A DNA stretch of 12,656 nucleotides, taken from Desulfuromonadaceae bacterium (GTDB taxonomy: Bacteria > Desulfobacterota > Desulfuromonadia > Desulfuromonadales > SZUA-540). The notes under the pieces were generated by a model. That model was not told the DNA's origin, ran no database searches, and saw only the letters and a list, made by a program, of their open reading frames with translations. Every line of letters starts with the position of its first letter. Within the stretch, counting starts at the first letter, position 1. The DNA lies in assembly GCA_003250235.1 (NCBI GenBank), contig QKGY01000133.1, forward strand, positions 1 through 12,656, given 5' to 3'. Positions 1-6,285 of this stretch are shown in pieces. The translations under genes and the position numbers were made by a program.

Positions 1-664
1 AAGTCAGGGCAAAGGCTTCACCACCCTCCTTGCGCCGAATCAACTCGGTGCCGGTGGTAATATTCCCCCACTGGTCCGATCCTCCCATCTGCAATTTGCA
101 GTTCTTTTCACGGTAGAGGTGGAGGAAATCGGTTCCCTGAACCAGCTGATATGTAAATTCGGTAAAGGACAGTCCTGTTTTGGCCTCTTCGCCGAGGCGC
201 TTTTTGACGCTGTCCTTGGCCATCATGTAATTGACGGTAATATGCTTGCCGATATCACGAATGAACTCCAGGAAACTGAACTCCTTCATCCAGTCGTAAT
301 TGTTCACCAATTCGGCAGCATTCGGGGCATTCGAATCGAAATCGAGGAATTTCGCCAGCTGCGTCTTCAGACACTCTTCATTATGGCGCAGCGTCGGTTC
401 GTCGAGCAGGTTGCGTTCGGCCGATTTTCCGGAAGGGTCACCGATCATCCCGGTCGCCCCGCCAACCAGCGCAATCGGTTTATGACCGGCAATTTGCAAG
501 TGTTTGAGCATCATCACGCTGACCAGGTGGCCGATATGCAGAGAATCCGCTGTCGGGTCGATTCCGACATAGGCAGCCGTCATCTCTTTTTGCAGTTGTT
601 CTTCCGTCCCGGGCGTGATGTCGTGGATCATGCCGCGCCAAGTCAATTCCTTAACAAAGTTCAT
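1..664 (-). CDS. tyrS: Tyrosyl-tRNA synthetase, N-terminal part (cut by the left window edge)
   Basis: Class I aminoacyl-tRNA synthetase that activates tyrosine with ATP and loads it on tRNA-Tyr in the cytoplasm. Only the first 221 codons are in the window. The protein begins MNFVKELTWRGMIHDITPG; the class I HIGH motif is visible in ADSLHIGHLV, followed by GGATGMIGDPSGKS and the tyrosine/tRNA pocket segment KLQMGGSDQWGN. The KMSKS-type loop and the S4-like C-terminal domain lie beyond the edge. The ATG at 664 is chosen because it matches the usual N-terminus as I remember it; its Shine-Dalgarno is weak. An in-frame GTG at 697 would add 11 residues, but its G-rich stretch touches the codon. 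The wording resembles the Bacteroidota-type TyrRS clade (from memory). It lies 70 bases after ymdB, with no clear promoter in the gap. Confidence 0.95.
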   Translation of the reverse strand, partial: MNFVKELTWRGMIHDITPGTEEQLQKEMTAAYVGIDPTADSLHIGHLVSVMMLKHLQIAGHKPIALVGGATGMIGDPSGKSAERNLLDEPTLRHNEECLKTQLAKFLDFDSNAPNAAELVNNYDWMKEFSFLEFIRDIGKHITVNYMMAKDSVKKRLGEEAKTGLSFTEFTYQLVQGTDFLHLYREKNCKLQMGGSDQWGNITTGTELIRRKEGGEAFALT

Positions 665-734
665 TTCCCGTACCTGCGCTTTTGTTATTAGACTCACTCC
701 GCCCCAGACTGCATCAACATGTCAGGCGGGTTCA

Positions 735-1517
735 TTAACCAATCAGCTCCAGTACCCGCTCTATCCGCCGAGCCCTGCCGGTTTCCTCATCGACATCAAT
801 GACAACAGCGGAAAGTACCGGTTCGTTCTTCGCCACTTCGAATCGAGCCGGTCTCTGGGTAAGAAACTTTTCAATGACCGACTCTCGACGCATGCCGATC
901 ACTCCGTCACGGCTACCGGTCATACCGACATCGGAGATAAACGCTGTCCCGCTTGGGAGCACCCGTTCATCGGCAGTCTGTACATGGGTATGCGTGCCGA
1001 CAATCGCCGAAACTCGGCCATCAAGATACCAGCCGAGCGCCATCTTCTCACTGGTCGCCTCGGCATGAAAATCGACCAGAATGACCGAAGCCTTCCCCTG
1101 AATCTCGGCCAGCAGTCTATCGGCACTGCGAAACGGGCAGTCGATATTGTTCATGAATACCCGCCCCTCAAGATTCAGAACACCGACAGAGATACCACCA
1201 GGAGTATGAAATATCCCCGCGCCCCTGCCGGGTGCATCTCCGGGGTAGTTGTCCGGCCGGAGCAGGCGCGGTTCCCGGTCCAGGGTCTCGAAGATTTCCC
1301 TCTTGTCCCAGATATGATTGCCGGAAGTCAAAACATCAATACCGAGTCCAAACAGCTCGTCGGCGACGTCAATCGTCAACCCGAAACCGGCCGCCGCATT
1401 CTCACCGTTAGCCACCACCAGATCGACACAATGCTTGTCAACCAGCCGGCCAAGTCGATTGGAAAGAGCAAGACGCCCAGCACGACCACAAATATCGCCT
1501 ATAAAAAGGATACGCAT
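735..1517 (-). CDS. ymdB: YmdB-family metallophosphoesterase
   Basis: Calcineurin-like phosphoesterase of the TIGR00282/YmdB family, 260 residues, the family's usual length. Characterised members are cytoplasmic dimetal enzymes that hydrolyse 2',3'-cyclic nucleotides (and cAMP in some reports). The metal ligands expected for the family are in place: D8 in GDICGR, E39/N40 in NGEN, N67/H68 in SGNHIWDK, H151 in DFHAE and H176/H178 in GTHTHVQ. The ATG start gives the canonical MRILFIGDICG N-terminus; its Shine-Dalgarno is weak. It begins only 10 bases after the rny stop, so it is probably co-translated with RNase Y. The rny-ymdB pairing is widespread, which suggests a link to RNA turnover or signalling; the exact substrate here is not known. 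Confidence 0.93.
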   Translation of the reverse strand: MRILFIGDICGRAGRLALSNRLGRLVDKHCVDLVVANGENAAAGFGLTIDVADELFGLGIDVLTSGNHIWDKREIFETLDREPRLLRPDNYPGDAPGRGAGIFHTPGGISVGVLNLEGRVFMNNIDCPFRSADRLLAEIQGKASVILVDFHAEATSEKMALGWYLDGRVSAIVGTHTHVQTADERVLPSGTAFISDVGMTGSRDGVIGMRRESVIEKFLTQRPARFEVAKNEPVLSAVVIDVDEETGRARRIERVLELIG

Positions 1518-1527
1518 CGGCTACATC

Positions 1528-3096
1528 TTACTTGGCATATTCCGTCGCCCGCGTCTCGCGGATGACGTTCACCTTGATCTGGCCGGGATAGGTCATTTCT
1601 CCTTCGATCTTACGGGCAATATCCTTGGCCAGCACATAGGACTGGGCATCAGAAACATCCTCGCTTGAGACCATGACACGGATTTCGCGACCTGCCTGAA
1701 TGGCAAAACAGCTCGTCACCCCCTGGAATGACGTTCCGATCCGTTCCAGATCGGCCAAGCGTTTGACATAGGTCTCAAGCATTTCCCGCCGCGCACCAGG
1801 TCTGGCACCGGACAAGGCATCTGCCGCCTGGACCAGGACGTCGAGGATCGTCTCGGGCTTCTCATCTTCATGGTGAGCTCCGATGGCATGGACAATCTTG
1901 GGAGACTCCCCGTATTTACGGGCCAGATCGGCACCGATGACCGCGTGCGAGCCTTCGATTTCATGGTCAACCGCCTTGCCGATGTCATGCAGAAGTCCCG
2001 CCCGTTTGGCCTGCTTGACATTGATCCCCAGTTCCGCCGCCATGATTCCACAGAGAAAAGCAACCTCAAGGGAGTGCTGCAAAACATTCTGGCCATAAGA
2101 AGTCCGGTAGCGCAACCGCCCGATAAGTTTGATAATCTCGGGATGAATGCCATGGACACCCACATCAAAGGTCGCCTGCTCTCCCGCTTCGCGGATCGCC
2201 TCATCCACATCTTGAGTGGCTTTATTTACCACTTCTTCAATACGGGCAGGGTGAATGCGGCCATCCCCGATAAGACGCTCAAGGGAAAGCCTGGCAACCT
2301 CACGGCGCACCGGGTTAAAGCCGGAGATGATAACGGCTTCCGGAGTATCATCAATAATGAGGTCGATGCCGGTGGCAGCTTCAATCGCACGAATGTTACG
2401 TCCCTCGCGGCCGATGATCCTGCCCTTCATTTCATCGGTGGGCAAAGGAACAACACTGACGGTCTTTTCTGCTACAAAATCCCCGGCATAACGCTGGATG
2501 GCAAGGGCAAGAATCTCCTTGGCCTTCTTATCCGCGGCTTCCTTGGCCTCATCCTCAATCTGCTTGATTCTTTTCGCCGCGTCATGGCGGGCCTCACTCT
2601 CCATGGCCTCCATGAGTTGATTTTTGGCCTCTTCAGAACTCAATCCAGAGATCTTCTCCAACTGCTGCCTCTGATCGGCAATCAGTTGATCAATGTCTCT
2701 CTCCTTCTGTGCCAAACGCTCTTCGCGCTGCAAAACACCCCGTTCGCTCTTGAGCAATTCCTCTTCTCGGGCATCGACCTGAGCAGCCTTGCGATCCAGG
2801 TTCTCTTCTTTCTGCAGGAAGCGTTTCTCCTGGGCCTGAAGCTCGCGGCGGAGATCCCTGGCTTCGTTTTCCCATTCGGCTTTTGCCTGAAAGACAGCAT
2901 CCTTGGCCTGAATGACGGCTTCTTTGCGGATAGTGTCAGCCTCTTTTTTCGCTTCTTCCACAATCTGCGCGGAATCTCTTTCCGCATTGGCAATCCGGGA
3001 GTCGGCGGTCTTTCGCTGGATAAGTGCACCGATAAAGGCGCCGATCCCCAGTCCGGCAGCCACCAGGACCAATAAAAGTACGATATTTATCTGCAA
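1528..3096 (-). CDS. rny: Ribonuclease Y
   Basis: Membrane-anchored endoribonuclease that starts decay of many mRNAs. The 522 residues show the full family architecture: an N-terminal transmembrane helix (about residues 5-25, LLLVLVAAGLGIGAFIGAL), a long charged coiled coil (about 30-205), a KH RNA-binding domain with the GRIIGREGRNIR loop (about 223-234), and an HD hydrolase domain with LLHDIGKA (about 366-373) plus HHEDE and the AADALSGARPGARRE segment. The start is TTG at 3096 behind an excellent AGGAGG. The gene follows the cyclo-ligase by 21 bases and precedes ymdB by 10, so all three probably share a transcript. No catalytic residue looks missing. Confidence 0.97.
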   Translation of the reverse strand: MQINIVLLLVLVAAGLGIGAFIGALIQRKTADSRIANAERDSAQIVEEAKKEADTIRKEAVIQAKDAVFQAKAEWENEARDLRRELQAQEKRFLQKEENLDRKAAQVDAREEELLKSERGVLQREERLAQKERDIDQLIADQRQQLEKISGLSSEEAKNQLMEAMESEARHDAAKRIKQIEDEAKEAADKKAKEILALAIQRYAGDFVAEKTVSVVPLPTDEMKGRIIGREGRNIRAIEAATGIDLIIDDTPEAVIISGFNPVRREVARLSLERLIGDGRIHPARIEEVVNKATQDVDEAIREAGEQATFDVGVHGIHPEIIKLIGRLRYRTSYGQNVLQHSLEVAFLCGIMAAELGINVKQAKRAGLLHDIGKAVDHEIEGSHAVIGADLARKYGESPKIVHAIGAHHEDEKPETILDVLVQAADALSGARPGARREMLETYVKRLADLERIGTSFQGVTSCFAIQAGREIRVMVSSEDVSDAQSYVLAKDIARKIEGEMTYPGQIKVNVIRETRATEYAK

Positions 3097-3105
3097 AGTT
3101 TGATT

Positions 3106-3111
3106 CCTCCT
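3106..3111 (-). promoter_or_regulatory. Shine-Dalgarno deciding the TTG start of rny
   Basis: AGGAGG sits 9 bases before TTG at 3096 on the minus strand. No ATG or GTG nearby gives a complete membrane anchor with comparable spacing, so the TTG start is well supported. Confidence 0.75.
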
Positions 3112-3117
3112 CGCTGG

Positions 3118-3705
3118 TTATGTAAACGAATGCCTTACGGCAGATCTTTTACCGGTATCAATGGCCCGACGTTCCGTTACGATCAAGTCCATCTGAACAT
3201 CGTGTTCTTCGACTGGAAGTTGCGGTAACAACTGAAAATCAAAACAGAGCCCGGCTAAAACACCCCTATCAGGAAGGCCGTGGAGCGCCCGATCGTAAAA
3301 CCCCTTGCCATAGCCCAGTCGATGCCCGGAGACATCGAAAGCCACCCCTGGAATGATAAAAAAATCGACGGCTGAAGCCGGGCAAATGTCCTGGCCCGTA
3401 GGTTCGAGAATGCCAAAGGCTCCCTTCCCCATTTCGTGTTTGTTCTGAACGTGCACAAACTGAAGATCGCCCCCCAGAACCCGGGGGTAAACAACGACCT
3501 TATTGTCTCTGCAGGCCACCTCGAAAATCATCTCGGTGAAGACTTCATTCATGACAGGACTGTAAAGACCTATTGTTCGGGCAGCCCTGAACGAATCCGT
3601 CAGGACAAGCCGTTCCTGGGCACGCAAACTCGTGCTCAAACAGGTCGCTGCAGCCATATGCTTGCGCGTAGCAAGCATATTTTCCCGAATAGAATGCTTA
3701 GGCAT
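3118..3705 (-). CDS. fthC: 5-formyltetrahydrofolate cyclo-ligase
   Basis: Cytoplasmic ATP-dependent enzyme (YgfA/MTHFS family) that converts 5-formyl-THF to 5,10-methenyl-THF, returning stored folate to one-carbon metabolism. From the ATG at 3705 the protein has 195 residues, the normal length. The N-terminal basic segment (KHSIRENMLATRKHM) and the ATP-binding glycine loop LGYGKGFYDR are clear, with IGLYSPVMNEV and FIIPGVAFD between them. The frame is open further upstream to a TTG at 3792, but those 29 residues (NSLYPLIILSKPSSV...) do not resemble the family and cover the RNA spacer. The chosen ATG has no visible Shine-Dalgarno and is preceded after 4 bases by a strong hairpin. In many proteobacteria this gene lies just downstream of 6S RNA. 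Confidence 0.92.
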   Translation of the reverse strand: MPKHSIRENMLATRKHMAAATCLSTSLRAQERLVLTDSFRAARTIGLYSPVMNEVFTEMIFEVACRDNKVVVYPRVLGGDLQFVHVQNKHEMGKGAFGILEPTGQDICPASAVDFFIIPGVAFDVSGHRLGYGKGFYDRALHGLPDRGVLAGLCFDFQLLPQLPVEEHDVQMDLIVTERRAIDTGKRSAVRHSFT

Positions 3706-3709
3706 GACA

Positions 3710-3733
3710 GAGATCCCAGTGACTGGGGATCTC
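3710..3733 (-). promoter_or_regulatory. Strong hairpin against the fthC start codon
   Basis: In the minus-strand RNA, GAGATCCCCAG pairs with CTGGGATCTC: ten base pairs with one bulged C and a three-base TCA loop, ending 4 bases before the ATG at 3705. It occupies the place where a Shine-Dalgarno would be and contains none. No U-tract follows, so it is unlikely to be an intrinsic terminator. A role in translation control, RNA processing or stability of the cyclo-ligase message is inferred. Confidence 0.6.
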
Positions 3734-3794
3734 ACGCTGGAGGGTTTAGATAGGATGATGAGAGGGTAAAGGCTGTTCCTCTTTTCTGACAACC

Positions 3795-3928
3795 TTGTTC
3801 GGTTCAGTCTCTTGTTACGGACTCGGATTATATTTTAGCCTGCTGACACCCGCTAAATATTTCCTCCGTATCCCTCTCCCTCAACTCGTACGGAAAGGCG
3901 ACCGAACCTGACACATATATTCGAACAA
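3795..3928 (-). ncRNA. ssrS: Candidate rod-shaped RNA upstream of fthC (possible 6S RNA)
   Basis: The spacer between zapA and fthC is where proteobacteria usually carry 6S RNA, which binds sigma70-RNA polymerase by mimicking an open promoter. The minus strand here can fold as one long rod. TTGTTCG (3928-3922) pairs with CGAACAA (3801-3795). GTTCGGTC (3907-3900) pairs with GACTGAAC (3809-3802). After a large asymmetric bubble (about 29 against 6 bases), TACGGA (3870-3865) pairs with TCCGTA (3821-3816), and ATATTTAGC (3860-3852) with GCTAAAATAT (3839-3830). TACGGA can instead pair upstream with TCCGTA at 3894-3889. A rod with a large central bubble is the 6S plan. It is shorter than the usual ~180 nt and I cannot confirm conserved bases. 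A TATATG at 3919-3914 could be a -10 box placing the 5' end near 3908. Confidence 0.4.
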
Positions 3929-3934
3929 AAGGTC

Positions 3935-4067
3935 AAAAAAACCGGAACTGCAAAGCGCCCTCAGAAAGGAGGCGCGTTTTTCCCATTCATTGATCTATCT
4001 TAAGTCTCCATGCGGAGATCATCATGTGGCTGAGCCACCTTCATACAGGTCCCGGACTGCCAAGACC
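3935..4067 (-). ncRNA. Structured RNA candidate after zapA, ending in a T7 tract
   Basis: On the minus strand CCGGGACCTG (4055-4046) pairs with CAGTTCCGG (3950-3942) through nine pairs and one bulged C, and seven T (3941-3935) follow directly, as at a 3' end made by intrinsic termination. Enclosed are three perfect or near-perfect hairpins: GTGGC/GCCAC (4038-4026), TCTCC/GGAGA (4018-4005) and GCGCCTC/GAGGGCGC (3975-3955). The 5' arm CCGGGACC can instead form an 8-pair local hairpin with GGTCTTGG (4067-4060), and GGGACCTG is also a perfect complement of CAGGTCCC inside the end of zapA (4098-4091). Three exclusive partners suggest an attenuator, a switch, or alternative 6S folding. I recognise no known riboswitch family. 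Confidence 0.4.
3955..3975. terminator. Bidirectional terminator-like stem in the spacer
   Basis: A GC-rich stem (gcgccctc / gaggcgc, with a six-base loop and one bulge) is flanked by AAA on one side and GTTTTT on the other. Read on the plus strand it is a good intrinsic terminator followed by T5, although no plus-strand gene leads into it. Read on the minus strand it is followed only by TTTG, so it would be a weak zapA terminator or one arm of the structured RNA around it. Confidence 0.4.
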
Positions 4068-4086
4068 CTTCAACCCTTCCCCAGAA

Positions 4087-4368
4087 TCAGGGGACCTGCG
4101 TTTCCACACCCGCATCAACACGATCAAGCAGGTTGTTCAATCGCTTGTTCATTTCGGTGTCGTCGTCTGACAACCGGAGATAGGCTCCCGCTACGTTCAT
4201 CAGTGCCAAAATGGCGGCATGCAGGGTATCTGCTGTCTTTCTACTTTCGACAACCCGTAACAGTTGATCATTGACATAGCGAGCGACACGCCGAACCTCT
4301 TCAGGGGGCGCATCACTTTTTATGGAGTACTGTTGCCCCAGAATCGTGACCTGGACAGCATTCTTCAA
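4087..4368 (-). CDS. zapA: Cell division protein ZapA
   Basis: Small cytoplasmic protein that binds and cross-links FtsZ filaments at the division ring. The 93 residues match the family: an N-terminal beta segment VQVTILGQQYSIKSDAPPEE, the helix VRRVARYVNDQLLRVVES, then ILALMNVAGAYLRL and a C-terminal coiled coil (MNKRLNNLLDRVDAG). The start is TTG at 4368, behind AGGAG with 5 bases spacing. It overlaps the TGA of the ZapB-like gene as TTGA, so the two are translationally coupled. The zapA - spacer - cyclo-ligase order is the classic proteobacterial 6S neighbourhood. The last codons carry CAGGTCCC, which can pair with the downstream spacer RNA. Confidence 0.92.
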   Translation of the reverse strand: MKNAVQVTILGQQYSIKSDAPPEEVRRVARYVNDQLLRVVESRKTADTLHAAILALMNVAGAYLRLSDDDTEMNKRLNNLLDRVDAGVETQVP

Positions 4369-4559
4369 GCGTGCTCCTGATCGAGGCTGTCGATTTTGGC
4401 GAGAATCCTGTCCAGTTCGGAGCGCACCCTGTCACGCTCACGGAGAAAGACCTCTCTTTCGGCCTGAAGCCTCTTACACTCTTCCACCAAGGCTTGTTTT
4501 TGCCGTAACAGCTGGTTGAGTTTTTCTTCAAGCCGAAAAACAATGTCCAGATCCGCCAT
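4365..4559 (-). CDS. zapB: Small coiled-coil protein, ZapB-like
   Basis: The 64 residues form almost one continuous charged coiled coil with leucine heptads (FRLEEKLNQLLRQKQALVEE, then RSELDRILAKIDSLDQ). In gammaproteobacteria ZapB is a coiled coil of about 80 residues that binds ZapA and thickens the Z-ring. The length, composition and direct coupling to zapA support the same role here, but coiled coils are weak evidence of homology. The ATG at 4559 has only a GGAG one base away and a poorer GGACG further up, so initiation may be modest. A sigma70-type promoter lies just upstream, making this the first gene of its transcript. Confidence 0.75.
   Translation of the reverse strand: MADLDIVFRLEEKLNQLLRQKQALVEECKRLQAEREVFLRERDRVRSELDRILAKIDSLDQEHA
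4374..4378 (-). promoter_or_regulatory. Shine-Dalgarno deciding the TTG start of zapA
   Basis: AGGAG lies in the last codons of the upstream ZapB-like gene, 5 bases before TTG at 4368, and supports coupled re-initiation at the overlapping TTGA. Confidence 0.7.
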
Positions 4560-4583
4560 TCTCCACGTCCAGTATGATTAAAA

Positions 4584-4612
4584 ATACTAGGTAAAGGTCC
4601 CTGTAAAGTCAA
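4584..4612 (-). promoter_or_regulatory. Sigma70-type promoter for the zapB-zapA-spacer-fthC block
   Basis: On the minus strand TTGACT (4612-4607) and TAGTAT (4589-4584) are separated by exactly 17 bases. The -35 matches consensus at five of six positions and the -10 at four of six. It begins 6 bases after the ftsY stop and predicts a start near 4577, about 18 bases before the ZapB-like ATG. Confidence 0.6.
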
Positions 4613-4618
4613 GCGCTT

Positions 4619-5881
4619 TCAATCTTTTTTAAAAAGGGCTTCAACAAAGAGCTCCGGATCAAAGGGTCTCAAATCGTCGACTCCCTCACCGATTCCCACA
4701 TAACGCACCGGAAGCGCCAGCTCCGAACCGATCGCCACGACCATCCCCCCTTTGGCCGTACCATCGAGCTTGGTGAGGGCAATACCGGTAACCTCCACGG
4801 CCTCCTTGAACAGACGGGCCTGAACCAACGCATTCTGTCCGGTCGTTGCATCAAGAACCAGCAACGTTTCATGGGGAGCCTCGGGAATCTCACGCGCGAG
4901 GACGCGACGAATCTTTTTCATCTCTTCCATGAGATTCACCTTGGTATGAAGCCGACCGGCCGTATCCAGGATAAGAACATCCGCCTTGCGGGCCACAGCC
5001 GCCTTAGCCGCATCAAAGGCGACGGCAGCAGGATCGGCCCCTTCGTCATGGCGGATGACCTCGACTCCGGACCTCTCACCCCAGATGGCTAACTGCTGGG
5101 CTGCAGCAGCCCGGAACGTGTCTCCGGCACCGAGGATCACTTTTTTCCCCTGGTTTGTGAGTTGACGGGCCAATTTGCCAATCGTCGTTGTTTTGCCAAC
5201 CCCGTTGACCCCCACCACCATGATGACATACGGGTGGGCCTTGGTCATATCAAGAGTCGAAGATTCAAGTTGAAGCCGTCGGCGAATCTCCTCTTGCAAA
5301 ACAGCCCGGACGATCTCTGCTCTGGGGGCATTTTTTTTGGCTAGCCCCTTCTCGATAGCCGTAATGAGATCCATCGTCGTCTGCATGCCAAAGTCCGCCG
5401 ATATGAGGATCTCCTCCAACTCTTCAAGGAACTCTTCGTCCGCGCCCTTATGGGAACTCAACAACGCATCAATTCGGCCGACCAGTGCGGACTGTGTTTT
5501 GGCCAGGCCGCGCCGCATACGTTCAAAAAGACTTAAGACCTCCTTAGGCTCTTCCGGCTGAGGCGTTGGCGGTTCCACCCGCACTTTCTCAGGGGTGGGA
5601 ACGGGCTTTTCAATAAGCTCTTGTTCCGCTTTTATCGGAGGGGCTTCTTCCTCCTCCGGCGCACCCGGCTTCTCTTGCTCTGCACCCGCAACGACCTCTT
5701 CAGCAGGCTTTTTCGCTTTTCGGGAAATCCGAAGCAGGCCAAGGACAAAGATCAGCACGACAACGGTAACCAGAAGAAAAATACTGCCTAGCGCACCAAC
5801 CATTCCATATTCTTCCGGAACTCCCAGTGCGATCAGATACCCGGCGAGGGCATGGATATACTCGAGTATAGCGTTGTTCAA
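4619..5881 (-). CDS. ftsY: Signal recognition particle receptor FtsY, membrane-anchored
   Basis: SRP-GTPase that receives SRP-ribosome complexes at the inner membrane for co-translational insertion. The 420 residues comprise an N-terminal hydrophobic anchor (about 28-50, VGALGSIFLLVTVVVLIFVL), a basic stop RISRKAKK, an acidic Pro/Glu-rich linker (about 60-115, comparable to the A domain), then the NG domain. Visible GTPase motifs are GVNGVGKTTTIGKL (P-loop, about 224-237), DTFRAAAAQQL, DTAGRLHTK (about 304), TKLDGTAKGG (about 369) and the closing GIGEGVDDLRPFDPELFV. The start is TTG at 5881 with AGAAGGAG 7 bases away. E. coli FtsY has no true N-terminal TM helix, so a TM-anchored form is the notable point. 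It lies 42 bases after the Roadblock gene. Confidence 0.96.
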   Translation of the reverse strand: MNNAILEYIHALAGYLIALGVPEEYGMVGALGSIFLLVTVVVLIFVLGLLRISRKAKKPAEEVVAGAEQEKPGAPEEEEAPPIKAEQELIEKPVPTPEKVRVEPPTPQPEEPKEVLSLFERMRRGLAKTQSALVGRIDALLSSHKGADEEFLEELEEILISADFGMQTTMDLITAIEKGLAKKNAPRAEIVRAVLQEEIRRRLQLESSTLDMTKAHPYVIMVVGVNGVGKTTTIGKLARQLTNQGKKVILGAGDTFRAAAAQQLAIWGERSGVEVIRHDEGADPAAVAFDAAKAAVARKADVLILDTAGRLHTKVNLMEEMKKIRRVLAREIPEAPHETLLVLDATTGQNALVQARLFKEAVEVTGIALTKLDGTAKGGMVVAIGSELALPVRYVGIGEGVDDLRPFDPELFVEALFKKD

Positions 5882-5888
5882 GATTCAG

Positions 5889-5896
5889 CTCCTTCT
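5889..5896 (-). promoter_or_regulatory. Shine-Dalgarno deciding the TTG start of ftsY
   Basis: AGAAGGAG is 7 bases before TTG at 5881. Starting there keeps the whole membrane anchor; the next in-frame ATG (residue 27) falls at the start of the hydrophobic segment and lacks such a site. Confidence 0.75.
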
Positions 5897-5923
5897 ATTT
5901 AAATCTCTTCCCAAAAAAGACGA

Positions 5924-6283
5924 CTATTGAATGTCGTGACGAAGAGCCTCGGCGCACAACCGGGCCGCATGCAAGGCCAACCCCAGGCTGCCGGCGCGTG
6001 AGAGGGCAAAGACCAGAAAATAATCCTGTGTGACGGGGACAACGAGCGTCTGCATTTTTTCCGTGGTCAGAACGATCTCCTGGAGATTATCTACGGACAA
6101 CTTACTCATCACTTCGCGCATGTTACTCAAGATGACGCCGCTATGCGCTCCGTGGATTTTCAATTCATATTCATCCATCCGGGCAACCTGGTCGACAGCT
6201 TCGCCTTCCCAGTCGGCAACGATGGCCCCAAGGGCTCCCGGCACTCGGTTCATCAGACGTTCCAGTTCCCGTTTAAATGGCAT
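5924..6283 (-). CDS. Roadblock/LC7 domain protein
   Basis: A 119-residue single-domain protein of the Roadblock/LC7 (MglB/profilin-like) superfamily. The N-terminal helix RELERLMNRVPGALGAIVAD followed by WEGEAVD is the typical opening; then come a central helix (SGVILSNMREVMSKL), paired strands (LQEIVLTTEKMQTLVVPV, DYFLVFAL) and a final helix. In other bacteria such proteins dimerise and act on small Ras-like GTPases, as MglB does on MglA; no such GTPase is in this window. The ATG is 2 bases after the smc stop, with GAGGTG inside the last smc codons, so it is translationally coupled to smc. It precedes ftsY by 42 bases. Its function here is not known. Confidence 0.88.
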   Translation of the reverse strand: MPFKRELERLMNRVPGALGAIVADWEGEAVDQVARMDEYELKIHGAHSGVILSNMREVMSKLSVDNLQEIVLTTEKMQTLVVPVTQDYFLVFALSRAGSLGLALHAARLCAEALRHDIQ

Positions 6284-6285
6284 TT

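Noticed and set aside
615..1565. 316-codon plus-strand open frame opposite ymdB
   Set aside because: Antisense shadow of ymdB and tyrS; no recognisable domain and no Shine-Dalgarno.
1870..3075. 401-codon open frame on the plus strand
   Set aside because: It lies antisense to rny, which has a complete, well-recognised product; the plus-strand translation has no family features and is a by-product of codon bias.
3706..3792. N-terminal extension of the cyclo-ligase from a TTG at 3792
   Set aside because: The added 29 residues are not family-like, the TTG has an AAGG touching it, and the region is better explained as RNA structure.
3706..4086. ZTP (pfl) or THF riboswitch controlling the folate gene
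   Set aside because: Attractive by function, but I do not see the conserved CCGCCTGGGC-type core of ZTP aptamers or a THF aptamer pattern.
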